A DNA stretch of 64,000 bases from NCBI RefSeq assembly GCF_021869535.1, contig NW_026262701.1, positions 6,773,501 through 6,837,500 of the forward strand, read 5' to 3'. The stretch's first letter is position 1. The number at the start of each line of letters is the position of its first letter. The notes under the pieces are model-generated. The model was not told where the DNA came from, did not search any database, and saw nothing but the letters and a program-made list of their open reading frames with translations. Source of the DNA: Mytilus californianus (lineage: Eukaryota; Mollusca; Bivalvia; Mytilida; Mytilidae). Positions 1 through 13,100 of the stretch are shown here, in pieces. Both the position numbers and the translations under genes were made by a program.

Positions 1-395
1 AACAACCAATTGGCAACAGTGACATTCTGGAACAATCAAGTTACACCAGTAACACCATACAACAATCAAGTGACCTAAATGACACCCAACAACAACCAGG
101 GAACAACAGTAACAATCAACAACAACCAAATGACAAAAATAACACTAAGCAACAATCAAATGATAAAAATTGCACCTCACAACAACCTAGAGATGAAATA
201 ATTGCCCAACAACAGCCAAATGATAGCAGCAATGCCAAGCAACAGCCAAGTAACAACAAAAAAATCCAACAACAGCCAAATAACAACAGTAACATCCAAC
301 AGCATCCAACTGATAACATTGACATTGAACAACCATCATGTAGAATCAGTGACATTAAACAACCAAAGAACACTGTACAAGATGGACAGAAAATA
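1..395 (+). repeat. Coding 30-bp repeat (10-residue QQP units)
   Basis: Imperfect units of about 30 bp, of the form 'aacaacagccaaatgacaac', translate as QQP-x-(D/N)-(N/S)-x-N-x-K. The period is a multiple of three, so opposite-strand and other-frame ORFs here (for example 116-790 minus) stay open without coding meaning. It lies inside the first exon and is upstream of, and distinct from, the 48-bp array. Confidence 0.75.
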
Positions 396-2432
396 ATGCT
401 AACAGGTTTCCAAGACAGTGATATCCTGAAGGAAACAATTGAAAAGGACAATGAAAAACTGATGATAATAACAACTGATGACCATGATAGAGATAACAGG
501 AACACCCAACAGCAATTAGATGAACAACATGATGACACCAAAAACATCCAACAAGATGGTCTAATTAGTGTGCAACATGATGACACCAATGACAGCCAAC
601 AACAGTTCCATACCAGTGAACAACCATGTGATACTGAGAACAACAAATCAAAGTGCCATACCAGTGAACAACCATGTGGTACTGAGAACAACAAACCACA
701 GTGCCATACCAGTGAGCCACCATGTGGTACTGAGAACAACAAACCACAGTGCCATACCAGTGAGCCACCATGTGATACGAAGAACAACAATCCACAATGT
801 CATAACAGTGAGCAACCATGTGATACGAAAAACAACAAACCTCAATGCCATACCAGTGAACAACCGTGTGATACTGAGAACAACAAACCACAATGTCATA
901 ACAGTGAGCAACCATGTGATACGAAAAACAAAAAAACACAGTGCCATACCAATGAGCAACCATTTGATGCCAAGAACAACCAACAACAGTGCTATACCAA
1001 TGAGCAACCATGTGATGCCAAGAACAACCGACAACAGTGCCATAGCACTAAGCAACCATGTGATGCCAAGAACAACAAAGCACAGTGCCATACCCTAGAG
1101 CAACCATCTGATACTAAGGATAACCAACAACAGTGCCATAACACTAAGCATCCATTTGATGCCAAGAACAACCAACAACAGTGTCATACCAGTAACCATC
1201 CATGTAATGCCAAGAACAACAAAGTACAGTGCCATACTTTAGAGCAACCATCTGATAGTAAGGATAACCAACATCAGTGTTTTGTAAGCGAGGAAAATAG
1301 TGATACAAAGGTCAATCAACAGTTAAGTCAAACCAGTAAGGCAGAAAGTGACTTAAGGAACCGCCAACTACAGTGTAGTCCCAAAAAACAACTGAATGAC
1401 AGCAAGGACAGCATGCAACAAACTAGTTCCACTGAAAAACACAGCACACTTTTAGGTAAACTAAATGCAAGGGCGAAGGACAACATTAAGTCATTTAAAA
1501 CTGTTGAACAACATATGGAGGATCCAAATCAAAAAGATATCAAGGTAATTGAAGAATATTATAACAGCAATCAAGAGCTGCCTATTGATTTATCAAATCC
1601 AAATAAAAAGTCCAACAGTAACAATGGATTTCTGTTAGCACCTAAACAAGTGAAAAAGCATACTGAGAGCATGGCATCCTCAATACATAGTCATTCCAAT
1701 TATCCTGATGACAGAATGCAACAATCTCACGATGAGAAAAGTTACTTGAAGAATATTATTCACCATTCTAAAATGAAAGATGGTCTACAGTCTATTACCA
1801 TTCCTAATAGTAAAAAAAGTGACAATCTTTTACACATTCCTAAGAGAAAAGCACATAGAAACAGACAAAAATATTGTGATATCAGAGACATGCAGGAACT
1901 ATATAAGACATACCAACAGGAAGATGTCAGCAACTTCCATGAGTTCAAGGTACAAGGCAAGGATGTTCACTTTCTACATTCACCTAATGAACAATTTGGG
2001 AAAATACAAGACAACCTACAACAGAAAACTTCAGGTGGGGATTATTGTGTGATGAGACAATTAAGTCATCCAAGTAAACAGGAAGTTGTCATGGATACTG
2101 AATATAGTGGAAGCAGTGGTCAGCAAAGTGACAGCAATTCAGAAAATAAACATCAGATAGTTACATATCAACGTCAACAAAGTGAAAGTTCAGAAAATAG
2201 TCTTCAGATCATCATGGATCAGAGTACTAGTATTGGACATAGTGAAAGTACAAGTTCAGAAAATAGTCTTCAGATTGCCACAGATCACACTGAATTTGAA
2301 AAGCTAGTTTTTCCTGTCAAATTAGAAATTGATGAACGGGTCACATCTGAGTCTGAGATTGAACATCCTACCAATCAACAAAGTGAACATGGCACAGAGG
2401 GTGGGATTCAGGATGACATTGCTCACAAAGAG
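1..2432 (+). CDS. Zinc-finger gene, first visible exon (5' truncated by window)
   Basis: The frame is open from base 3 through 2577, so it crosses the window edge; the ATG at 396 is internal to an open frame and need not be the start. I end the exon at 2432 because the donor GAG|GTAAGT is near-consensus and leaves phase 0, matching the next exon; translation beyond it (to TGA at 2577-2579) looks like intron. The product is Gln/Asn/Ser/Thr-rich and predicted disordered, with 10-residue QQP repeats (bases 1-395), a 16-residue Cys/His repeat array (606-1277, decaying to 1421), a PIDLS motif at 1581-1595, a repeated 'SSENSLQI' block near 2180-2275, and a VKLE sumoylation-type site near 2307. No folded domain is recognisable. 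Confidence 0.8.
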
Positions 2433-5400
2433 GTAAGTGTTAATACATATTTATGTGCTGAAAATAAGCAATTTGATTTGGTTGTTAAAATTTATCTAAA
2501 TGATTTGCCAAGCAGTGAAAAAATGTTTGTTTTAAAAACTTTTAAAGTTTGTTGCTGTAGTCCAATTTTTTTTTGGTGAAATTAATCTTTTCTTTAAATA
2601 AACGTCTTTACATTTTTAAGTAGATTGGGTGTCTTTTTCTGAGCATCCATTCTGGGCATGTTGCAAAAATACTTTTTTGGTTAAAAAATATTGTACCAGG
2701 TATTATTAAATATACAACAAAAACATCTAAAGCTTTAAATTTTAAGATTAAAGTATCAAAAAATTAAATGCCTTTAAGTGTATTTAAAAATACAGAAAAA
2801 ATCCTTTTAAAATCAAGAGCAGAAAAATATATTGATTTGATAGGACAATTTGTGTTTTGGGGAATTTTCAAGAAAATAAGGCTAGTGACCCCTATCTTGT
2901 ATTGCTCCCCCCGCAACACGTTGTGGGGGACATAGAAATACCATGGATCCGTCCGTCCGGGCTTGTTAGTGCTTTCACATGTACAATTCTTGCCAGATTT
3001 TTATAATATCATGGGTTTATATATGCAATTTCTCGGACAAGTTTAAAAATCAGTGCCAATCAAATATTTTTGTCGAGCCTTCGACTTTTGTCGAAAAAGC
3101 GAGACATAGCGATCCTACATTCCGTCGGCGTCGGCGTCGTCGTCGTCGTCGTTGTCGTCGGCGGCGTCCACAAATATTCACTCTGTGGTTAAAGTTTTTG
3201 AAATTTTAATAACTTTCTTAAACTATCCTGGATTTCTACCAAACTTGGACAGAAGCTTGTTTATGATCATAAGATAATATCCAAAAGTAAATTTTGTAAA
3301 AAAAAAAATTCCATTTTTTCCGTATTTTACTTATAAATGGACTTAGTTTTTCTGCCAGTTAATATTACATTCACTCTGTGGTTAAAGTTTTTGAAATTTT
3401 AATAACTTTCTTAAACTGTCCTGGATTTCTTCCAAACTTGGAAAGAAGCTTGTTTATGATCATAAGATAGTATCCAGAAGTAAATTTTGTAAAAAAAAAA
3501 ATCGTTTTTTTCAGTATTTTACTTATAAATGGACTTAGTTTTTCTGCCAGTTAACATTACATTCACTCTATGGTTAAAGTTTTTGAAATTTTAACAACTT
3601 TCTTAAACTATCTTGGATTTGTACCAAACTTGGACAGAAGCTTGTTTATGATTAAAAGCTAGTATCTAGAAGTTAAAATTTTGTTCCATTTTTTCCGTAT
3701 TTTACTTATAAATGGACTTAGTTTTTCTTCCAGTTAACATTACATACAGTCTGCAGTTTAAGTTTTTAAAACATTTATTAGATTCATAAACTATCCTGGA
3801 TTTTTACCAAACTTGGACAGAAGCTACTTACAATCAAAAGATAGTATAGAGAGGAATATTTTTATTAATTTTTTTCCTCATTTTTGTTGAGCCTGCGATT
3901 AACAGCAAAAGTAGGCGAGACACTGGGTTCCGCGGAACCTTTACGAATTTTTAATAGAGTAATGGCCCTTGGAAATATTAATTATATGGAAAATTGCATT
4001 GTTATTCTTATGTGTACAATTCTTGCCAGATTTTTATCAAATTTATATCAGCAATGTCTCGGACAAATTAGAAAATCTGTGCCGATCATATATTTTAAAA
4101 AAAGTTATGAATGAAATTTGGAAGTAATTTGACCCAGAAGTCTTTTACAGAAGTTTAAAAAAATTCTATCATGGAACATTGAGACACCCCAGCTACCTTA
4201 ACTTCTGTAAATGGACTTGAATTTAGATTTTGAATGATTCAAGTGGACCAATACCTTCTGGCGGTTTAGGCTGGTAAAGTAATCAAGATGGATACTGAAG
4301 TATGCTGCGGTTGTCTTAAAACCTCATTAATCCAAACTGTTAAAAGACAACAGCATCCTGGTTATGGCAAGGACATTATTTATTGTGTTGACATGGTTCA
4401 CTACTAAGAGTGGCGTCTTCAGGACAATAATAAATTATTCCCTTGCCATAACCAGGATGTTGTTGTCTTTTTATTGTTTGAAAATAAGTCAAAATGATCA
4501 GCTATTCATCAAGTACAAAAAGTGCTGCTTGATACAGAAAAAAATTCAGTTTTGTGAAAATAAGAAGAATCTTAACTATTTACCTTTGCTTTACATTAGA
4601 TTAAATTAGTCATCCTAGTCTAATTTCTTAAGTTTGTTGTTTAGGGAATTACATATTTCTATGGATTTTTTTTATAACTGGAGTGTTTATAACTCGGTTA
4701 GAAGGATTTTCTTATAAGCATCAGCCACCATGCAGAAACCTGATCTTAGATATATTTAAACTAATTGTTCTACAAGTTTAAGAAGTAGTGGAGGCTAGTT
4801 ATTTTGCATTTTAAAATAGATAATTATTTTATAAATGCTCTCCATTTTACCATTAGGAAATGTCAACTATAATATTACTGTTTGGAGTCTTTGAATTAAA
4901 AGTTAAGAAGAACTTGCAAGAAATTAATGATCTATTTGATAACTTGATACAATTGAATGTTTCCAACAACAAAAATAACATTTTAACAATTAGACTGTCA
5001 AAGTAACAAACATCCATGACCCATGAAGAAGTTTAGATATAACATATAAAACCAGTATGCTTTACTCAATACAATATTCACCAGTAATTAACTCATATTA
5101 CTAAGGTAATAATTTCTTAAAACAATAAAACCTGTCTCTTTAAAGCCATTATTTTTTTTTATTTTAAGAATTGCATTCTAAATCTTTTAATGTATAACTG
5201 AAAATAATCAGTAATCTGTAGAATACTCCAGATCATTATATTATAATATAGGAATAACAGTCCTGATTTTGAAAAGTTGCCACCTTGATGATCTCAGATG
5301 GATTTTACCTAGGTCCCTGAGTGGACCCTTAAAACCTTGCTGCATACGAATAATGCTTTCAAAATTTAGAATGCTAGTTTTTATTTTGGGAAACATATAC

Positions 5401-8400
5401 CCAAGGTTGCAAGTTTGGCAATAATAAAAGCATAGTAATAATTTCTGAATAGTAACTGATGTCCTTAGAAGGCTTTGATTGAATTGTATTTATAAAAAAG
5501 AAGATGTGGTATGATTGCCAATGAGACAACTCTCCACAAGAGACCAAATGACACAGAAATTAACAACTATAGGTCACTGTACAGCCTTCAACAATGAGCA
5601 AAGCCCATACCCCACAGTCAGCTATAAAAGGCCCCGAAATGACAATGTAAAACAATTCAAACGAGAAAACTAATGGCCTAATTTATGTACAAAACAATGA
5701 ACAAATAACAAGCACTGATTTACAGGCTCCTGATTTGGGACAGGCACATACATACAAAATGTTAAACATGTTAGCGGGATCCCAACCCTCCCCCTAACCT
5801 GGGACAGTGGTGTAAAAGTACAACATAAGAACAAACTATAAAAATCAGTTGAAAGAGGCTTAACTCATCAGATGGATAAAAATACAAATACTACAAATAC
5901 AAGTGGACGTGGCCGGTTACTTGTACATCAAACACTAAGTACAAAGTACAGATCTGAGAGTACTCGCAGTTACTGACAGCTAGTTCAAAGCCACTAACAA
6001 CTAATAAAAAAAATCATGCATCTAAGACAAAATTATCAATCCGTACACATCCAACATCCAATGGATTTAGTGTAAAGACGTCATAAACAGTCAGAGAAAA
6101 ACATGACCTTGTGCAATGCCAAGATACAGGTATCGATAGAATGTAGATCCATGAATGTGTATATGTATATAGCAATAATATTTAGTTTGCTTTTAATTTA
6201 ATGATCTAATTACAGTGTTGAATTGGTAACCTTTTAGAATAAGTTTATTTAAAGGATCGATAAGTTTACCAGGATCGTTTCTAAATTTCCGGGCACGGTA
6301 AACAATATTACCTTGCCAGAAGTATTTAAAATTGTATGATGCAGATTTATCAAATATATATTTTTGTTTATTTTTCAGAATATAAGTATTTTGTTTGTTT
6401 GTAACACCTGTTTGAGAGAGAAGATGACCACAGCTACTTTTCCAAATGGTCAAACATTAGCTAGGCACGCCATACTGGTACACCATCCTCTTCCTAACCT
6501 GACCGGACCATATTTCCAGTTCACATGTCACACTGAAGACTTCAATTACTATTGCATTCCAGTTGTACAGGAAAAGGTAGGTTTCAACATGTATTGTACT
6601 GTGGTGTTGTCATAAACACTGCTTTCAGTTAAGGGTGATACGATTGTGAAGTAGCGTCAGAATAGATATAAAAGAATCTTGAAAGATTTTGACAATTTTC
6701 TGAATTGTCAATCCAGAGTTATGGGACATTAACCATCAGATTTAAGGTAAATTTTTTGCCCTGCCTACAATAGTAGGGGGTATAGTGTTTTCTGTTCAGT
6801 GTGTCCATCTGTCTGTTTGTCCGTCCTGTATCAGGTTAATAAATTTTTGTTAAGGTAGTTTACGATGAAGTTGTGGTTAAATCAACTGAAAACTTTGTAA
6901 ATATGTTCATATTGATGTGAACTTTTTGTTTATATGCCAAATGAAGGCTTTACCCAAATTTCAAAGTTCACTGAAATTGCTGGGAGATAAAATAGAAAAT
7001 TGAGAAGGCATCTAATCAGAAGTTAGTTAAATTACTCAGTAGGAAAACTTGTATTAGGATATGCGTAGCCTTAAATATGACTTAAAAGTCCCATAACTCT
7101 GGATTGCCAAACAAGAAAATTTAAAATCAGATTCAAGCCTATATAATCACCAATTCCCACAACAGTGTAAAGTTTGTAAAAAATTTGATCCAAACATAAT
7201 AGAGCTTTTGAAAGACGTGCTAAGAAATGTATAGATATTGCCTTTAATATGACTGTTAAAAGTCCCATAACTCTAGAACAGCAAACCAGAAAATTTTCAA
7301 AATCAGAAGCAAGCCTTCATTCACCAATCCCATCAACAGTGTAAAGTTTGTAAACTTTTGATCCAAGCATTCTAGAGCTATTGAGTGACATGCTAAAAAT
7401 TAAATTAATATATCTATTAAAAGTCCCATAACTCTCAAACACAAATAATCAATAATTGTAAATTACCCACCAGACATGGCGTCTTCAGGTTTCAAAGACA
7501 AAATCAGACATTTTCCAAATCAGAAGCAAGCCTGCATTCACCAATACCAACAGCAGTGTAAAGTTGATGGGAAATTGATCCAATTATTCTTGAGCTGATG
7601 TGCATATCAAATTTCATGGTCAGAGAAAAGGCCAGATTTTTTAAGCGTCCCTATTTTTGTTCTTTCATAATAATGTAATCAATGAAATATTAACTCCTGG
7701 CATGATAAATTCATTTTAATAATCACCAATTATATTTACAGCTTTATCCATGTAAATTTGGAAACTGTACTGAAACATATACATGTGCCAGACTTCTGAG
7801 AAACCATGTGTCTGAACATCACACAAAGAGACAACTAGTATTTGACTATAAAAAATGTCAGTACAGGCATTGTGAAAGACTATTCTCCAGCCAGGAGTCT
7901 AGAAAACAGCATGTTAGAGAATTTCATATAGATCACAGTATAAAAAGAGAGGTATTTTAACATGTCGTACACTGTATTTCATTTCTATACCACTTTTGTT
8001 GTGTAATGGGGGGCATTAAGTTTACCATTGTCTGTCCATCTGTCTCTTATGGTGGTACAATAGATTAATGTAGGTCTGCCCTTGTTGTCCTTCAGTGGTT
8101 TCTTTGGTTTAACTGATTGATATTCTAGAAAACTCACACATATTTGTTTCCACATTTGCTTTTTATAGCCCTGTCAACTTAAGTCAGGGCCATATAGTTT
8201 TACCATTCGCCATTCCGTCATTCTGCAACAAACAGTTATACAGACTTTTTATGACCCCACCGTAGCGGAAAGGGCATCAAGTTTTACCCTTGTTTTCTAA
8301 ATGCCTTCACATAGTATGTGAGTCTACTATACATCTGTCTGACACATCTAGTTTAAACTGTAAATTCAGAAACTTTTGCTATGGTTTTATTATTGTGAAA

Positions 8401-10084
8401 ATTGTGTAACTAGTCAAGAAAATGGGAAACCTGTATTTCTGCCCTACCATTTGCCTGAAAATTAAATAATATCAATTTTACTGTACTTCACAGAACCTGG
8501 TACTTGATTTGACATAAAGAAATTGAAGACTTTTTAAATCAGTCTTGATATGGACCATTAAACATATGTCAAATTTAACTAGTTGACTATGGTCATATTT
8601 TTGGTATTTGAATGTGGGTGTCAATTTTTTTTTCCCTCAAGATTTAAGAAATTGTCAATTTTCCAAAGAAAAATTGGGGTCACAATTTATTTTGCTAATT
8701 CTTTGTATATAGTCTGAAAACAGATTTACTAAGTATTGGGCAACAGCACAATGTATTGCACAACATCAAGAAATCTTCAACTGAATATAAATTCAAATCA
8801 TATAACCAATTTCAAGTTCTTTGACTACATTTATTCTGTGTCAGAAACCTATAATGTGTCAAGTATTTAATTACAATCCAAATCCAGACCTGTATTAAGC
8901 TTGAATATTGTGTCCATTTTTGCCCCAACTGTTCAGGGTTGGTCCTCTGCAGTCGTATCCAGCTGCGCTCGGCGAAGCAGTTTATTGTTTGTTGTTTTGG
9001 AATGAATTTCACAATAATAATACAAAAAATCGATTTTAATTTTTATACAGCATTTTCTGAAATCCTGATAACTTATTTTGCATTTTTGTTAATTGTTCAA
9101 CATTTTTAATAATAAGTGCACACAAAATTATTTGAACTTACAGTACTTATTTAACTTTCACTATTTTACCTACTGTATTGACGGTTGATGATTGATATAC
9201 TTCACAGAACCTGGTACTTGATTTAACATAAGGAAATTGAAGACTTTTTAAATCAGTCTTGATATGGACCATTAAACATATGTCAAATTTAACTAGTTGA
9301 CTATGGTCATATTTTTGGTATTTGAATGTGGGTGTCAATTTTTTTTCCCTCAAGATTTAAGAAATTGTCAATTTTCCAAAGAAAAATTGGGGTCACAATT
9401 TATTTTGCTAATTCTTTGTGTATAGTCTGAAAACAGATTTACTAAGTATTGGGCAACAGCACAATGTATTGCACAACAGCAAGAAATCTTCAACTGAATA
9501 TAAATTCAAATCATATAACCAATTTCAAGTTCTTTGACTACATTTATTCTGTGTCAGAAACCTATAATGTGTCAAGTATTTAATTACAATCCAAATTCAG
9601 ACCTGTATCAAGCTTGAATATTGTGTCTATTTTTGCCCCAACTGTTCAGGGTTGGTCCTCTGCAGTCGTATCCAGCTGCGCTCGGCGAAGCAGTTTATTG
9701 TTTGTTGTTTTGGAATGGATTTCACAATAATAATACAAAAAATTGCATTTTAATTTTGATAGCGTTATTTGTATACAGCATTTTCTGAAATCCCGATAAC
9801 TTATTTTGCATTTTTGTTAATTGTTAAACATTTTTAATAATAAGTGCACACAAAATTATTTGAACTTACAGTACTTATTTAACTTTCACTATTTTACCGA
9901 CTATACTAACAGTTGATGATTGATATACTTCACAGAACCTGGTACTTGATTTAACATAAGGAAATGGAAGACTTTTTAAATCAGTCTTGATATGGACCAT
10001 TAAACATATGTCAAATTTAACTAGGTGACTATGGTCATATTTTTGGTACATATTAAATTTGCAATAACATCTCATTTAATGGTG

Positions 10085-10123
<39 letters not shown>

Positions 10124-13100
10124 CCAGCTGAATAAAGGGCCTTTAATCAGCAGCATGACATTCACATACACAAACATCACTATGATTTCGTAACACATTT
10201 TCACATTGAAATGAAATATTAAATGTTTATATAATTAAACCTACATATATTTCTTTATCTCAAAATTAATCATGTTCATTTTTTTCCAGACATGACCAAT
10301 TACAATAAACAACATTATTATGTAATACTACATTAATTCACATTTCGGCTAACATCTAGACATTTAATTATATAATTTCATAAAATATTTTAGGACAGAC
10401 AAATTTTCAGTAGTAAACAACCAAATAAATCTTGCCTCATTTGAAAGAAACAGTTTTAAAAAATGGTTAGGTAGTAGATTACTCATATTTAGGGCTTGTA
10501 TATAATGACTTTATCATATGTGTATGTAGTTTCCATGCAGACATTCATAGTACATGTAGTCAGTTTTACTCTCCAATAATGGACCTATGTTCATACGTTA
10601 ACTACTTGGACCTTTTGATTTTTGTTGAAAAACCTTTAATTGATCAGATTATATATTATTTGGACAAACCAAATCATCGATTGCTGAAATTATTCAGTTG
10701 AAACCAAAGAAAAAAACTTCAATATGATTGATTGGTGTCCAGTAGTAGTTTAGGCATGGAAGTATTATATTGACTTCCATGGTTTAGGAAATCCTTTCCT
10801 TAATATATTTTGTGGTCAGATAAAGTTTTCTGGAGTAGGGAAATTCCTCAGTAGCAAAAAAATAAGAAATGTGTTGTAATATGAATTTGTTGGCTTTTTG
10901 ATATTTTTCATATATGGCTGTAACCACATTTTCACAGAAAAGCAGTGAGGCATGACAGAAAACCACTATAGTTGGATGTGTATTGCCCTATGGATTATAT
11001 GTCAATCTGAGATATGTTTTTAACCTCATTTTCATTCTCCAAATCTCTTAAACTTGATAGGCAAAATTTAAAAAAAAATTTTAGGTCAATTCAGTATATA
11101 TACACACATGCATGCATCTTACAACATCACAGAATGAAACTTACTGTGAAAGTTCTTTAATTTGTGGGCATCAATTTTTGTGGTTTGAGCAAAAATTTCA
11201 TGTTCGTTGGTTCTTTAATTCGTGGATTTTAGTTTTCTGAAAATAATCCAGTGAAGAATTTGAAGCCATAAGAAATGAAGATTCTTGAAAAAAATCATAT
11301 GTTGTTTTATAATGATTTGTGGGACATCGCAAAATAAGGTGTTCATTTTCATTTACTTGTTTGTCTATCATTACTGACAACATTCATCAAATTTTTAATA
11401 AAATAATGGCTTTCAGAAATAAGCTGATTCATCTATGCCTACAAATTGTCTTGATTGAAAGAAATTGCAAAGTAATCATTTTAATTGTTGCACATGTGTA
11501 ATCAGAAGTCAAAGGTGTTAATTGGGCCATAAACATGTCACTTAACGGTTACATAAAAAATGCTACAAGTTTACTTTGAGTTGTAGAATTAATTCTTATG
11601 AACTGAAAAAGTGAGTCCAATCTGAAACTTTTTTTTTTTTTTACATATGAGAATTAAAAGGTTTAAAGTCTTACAGTTTTGGTTTGTTTTAAAGATTAAA
11701 TGGGTAAAATCCTGTCTGAAGTAATATATATATAGTTCATTGTGTGTTTGCTGATATTCGATGTATTCTTTAGATTATATGCCCGTATCCATATAGTCAA
11801 ACCTACATGGGGATCTTTCCATGTCTTGATTTGGACAACAGTTATTATATTTCGTTGGACACTTAAATTCATGGATAAAGCCATACATGAAAACCACGAA
11901 AATTGGCACCCCACAAATAAAAGTACTTTCACAGTAACACTGATTTTGTACTTACATGAGCTCAGTCTTTAGTTTTGTATGTTGTTTGTAGACTGATCAT
12001 TGTCTTTTTGTCGTATATTGTTTTTTTGCCGTGGCAATGTCAGTGTGTCTTCATCTTATGAGTTAGAATATTCCTTTGATATCTTCAACTATTACAAGAT
12101 TCTTTTAAAAAATAGCACTTCATTTTCTGTCAGATAGGAGGGATATATTAACCAATAAATAGCTACTATTTTATGTAAGTTGTAATTAGAATTGATTTTT
12201 TTTGTAGGATGGATATGGTGCTTTATGGATTATAAAGAGCTCACCAAACGACAAGTTAGGGAACAAGCAAGGGATGCACAAAAATGAACGCATCCATGAA
12301 AATTGTTTTCAGGAAATCAGGAACTTCTTTGTGGAAGTTTACGAGGTCACACGAATAATTGTCTCTTCTGGTGATTACTTTGTATCGTTTTGTGAAAACT
12401 GTGCATACTATGATGCTCCAAGAGATTTTGACGTACTAAAATATGGCAAATTGTGTAAAGATGAGAAACAGTGTGATGTCTCTTACGTATGTCGGGAGAT
12501 CAAAAGTGCGTATGGAGATTTTATTGTTGATATCAACAATGTTAAAAGCAGAATGTTGAATAGTGGGGTTTTATTTCATGATTTTCATTTCGGTTGTTGT
12601 ATTTTTATTGATGATGTTGAAACCCGATCAGAAATCAAGGAAGACAATGGTGAAAAATCAATGGATTCTGAAATTGATATACCTATATTAAAAAAGATTA
12701 AACCAACAAAAAATGAATTACAAAAATCTATTTCTGAAAATATTAAACCAAAAGATGTGGAAGCTGACATTGGAGATTTGGTTTTTTTGTATGGTAAACC
12801 TAATCCTAACTATTCTCCAGCCTGTCCTGAAACTGTGGAAGATAATTTAGACAGTCCAGAAGGGGAGATAATTTACCATGATGAAAATGATCAAGATAAT
12901 TATGCTGTTTTAAGTTGTGATGCATTTCCAAGTGAGTTGAACAGTTCAGCAGAACCAGCTGAAGAAGATATAGACAGGAAAAATGTCATAAAAGTTGAAA
13001 GTTATTGGGAAGAATTTGGTGATGATTCTATAAAAAGAAGTTTAAACATTTCCACAGATGATCAAACAGTTAACAGAAGTATGAAGCCAGAACCTATTAA

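Larger units (their letters stand above)
2433..6378 (+). other. Zinc-finger gene intron 1, repeat-laden
   Basis: An intron of about 3.9 kb between a GTAAGT donor and a 'tttatttttcag' acceptor. It holds a nested pair of hairpin-headed elements (2900-4130), a foldback hairpin (4339-4473), about 1 kb of plain AT-rich sequence (4480-5490), and an antisense retroelement tail (5491-about 6340) that ends next to the acceptor. The short ORFs inside are not supported as genes. Confidence 0.7.

Noticed and set aside
116-790. 224-residue minus-strand ORF and similar ORFs at 565-1011, 568-1098 and 648-1091
   Set aside because: They lie in the 30-bp and 48-bp coding repeats, whose periods are multiples of three, so every frame stays open. 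Only the + frame through base 3 continues into supported exons.
2979-3209. Arg-rich 76-residue ORF
   Set aside because: It is the (cgt)n stretch and head of a hairpin-headed repeat read in frame.
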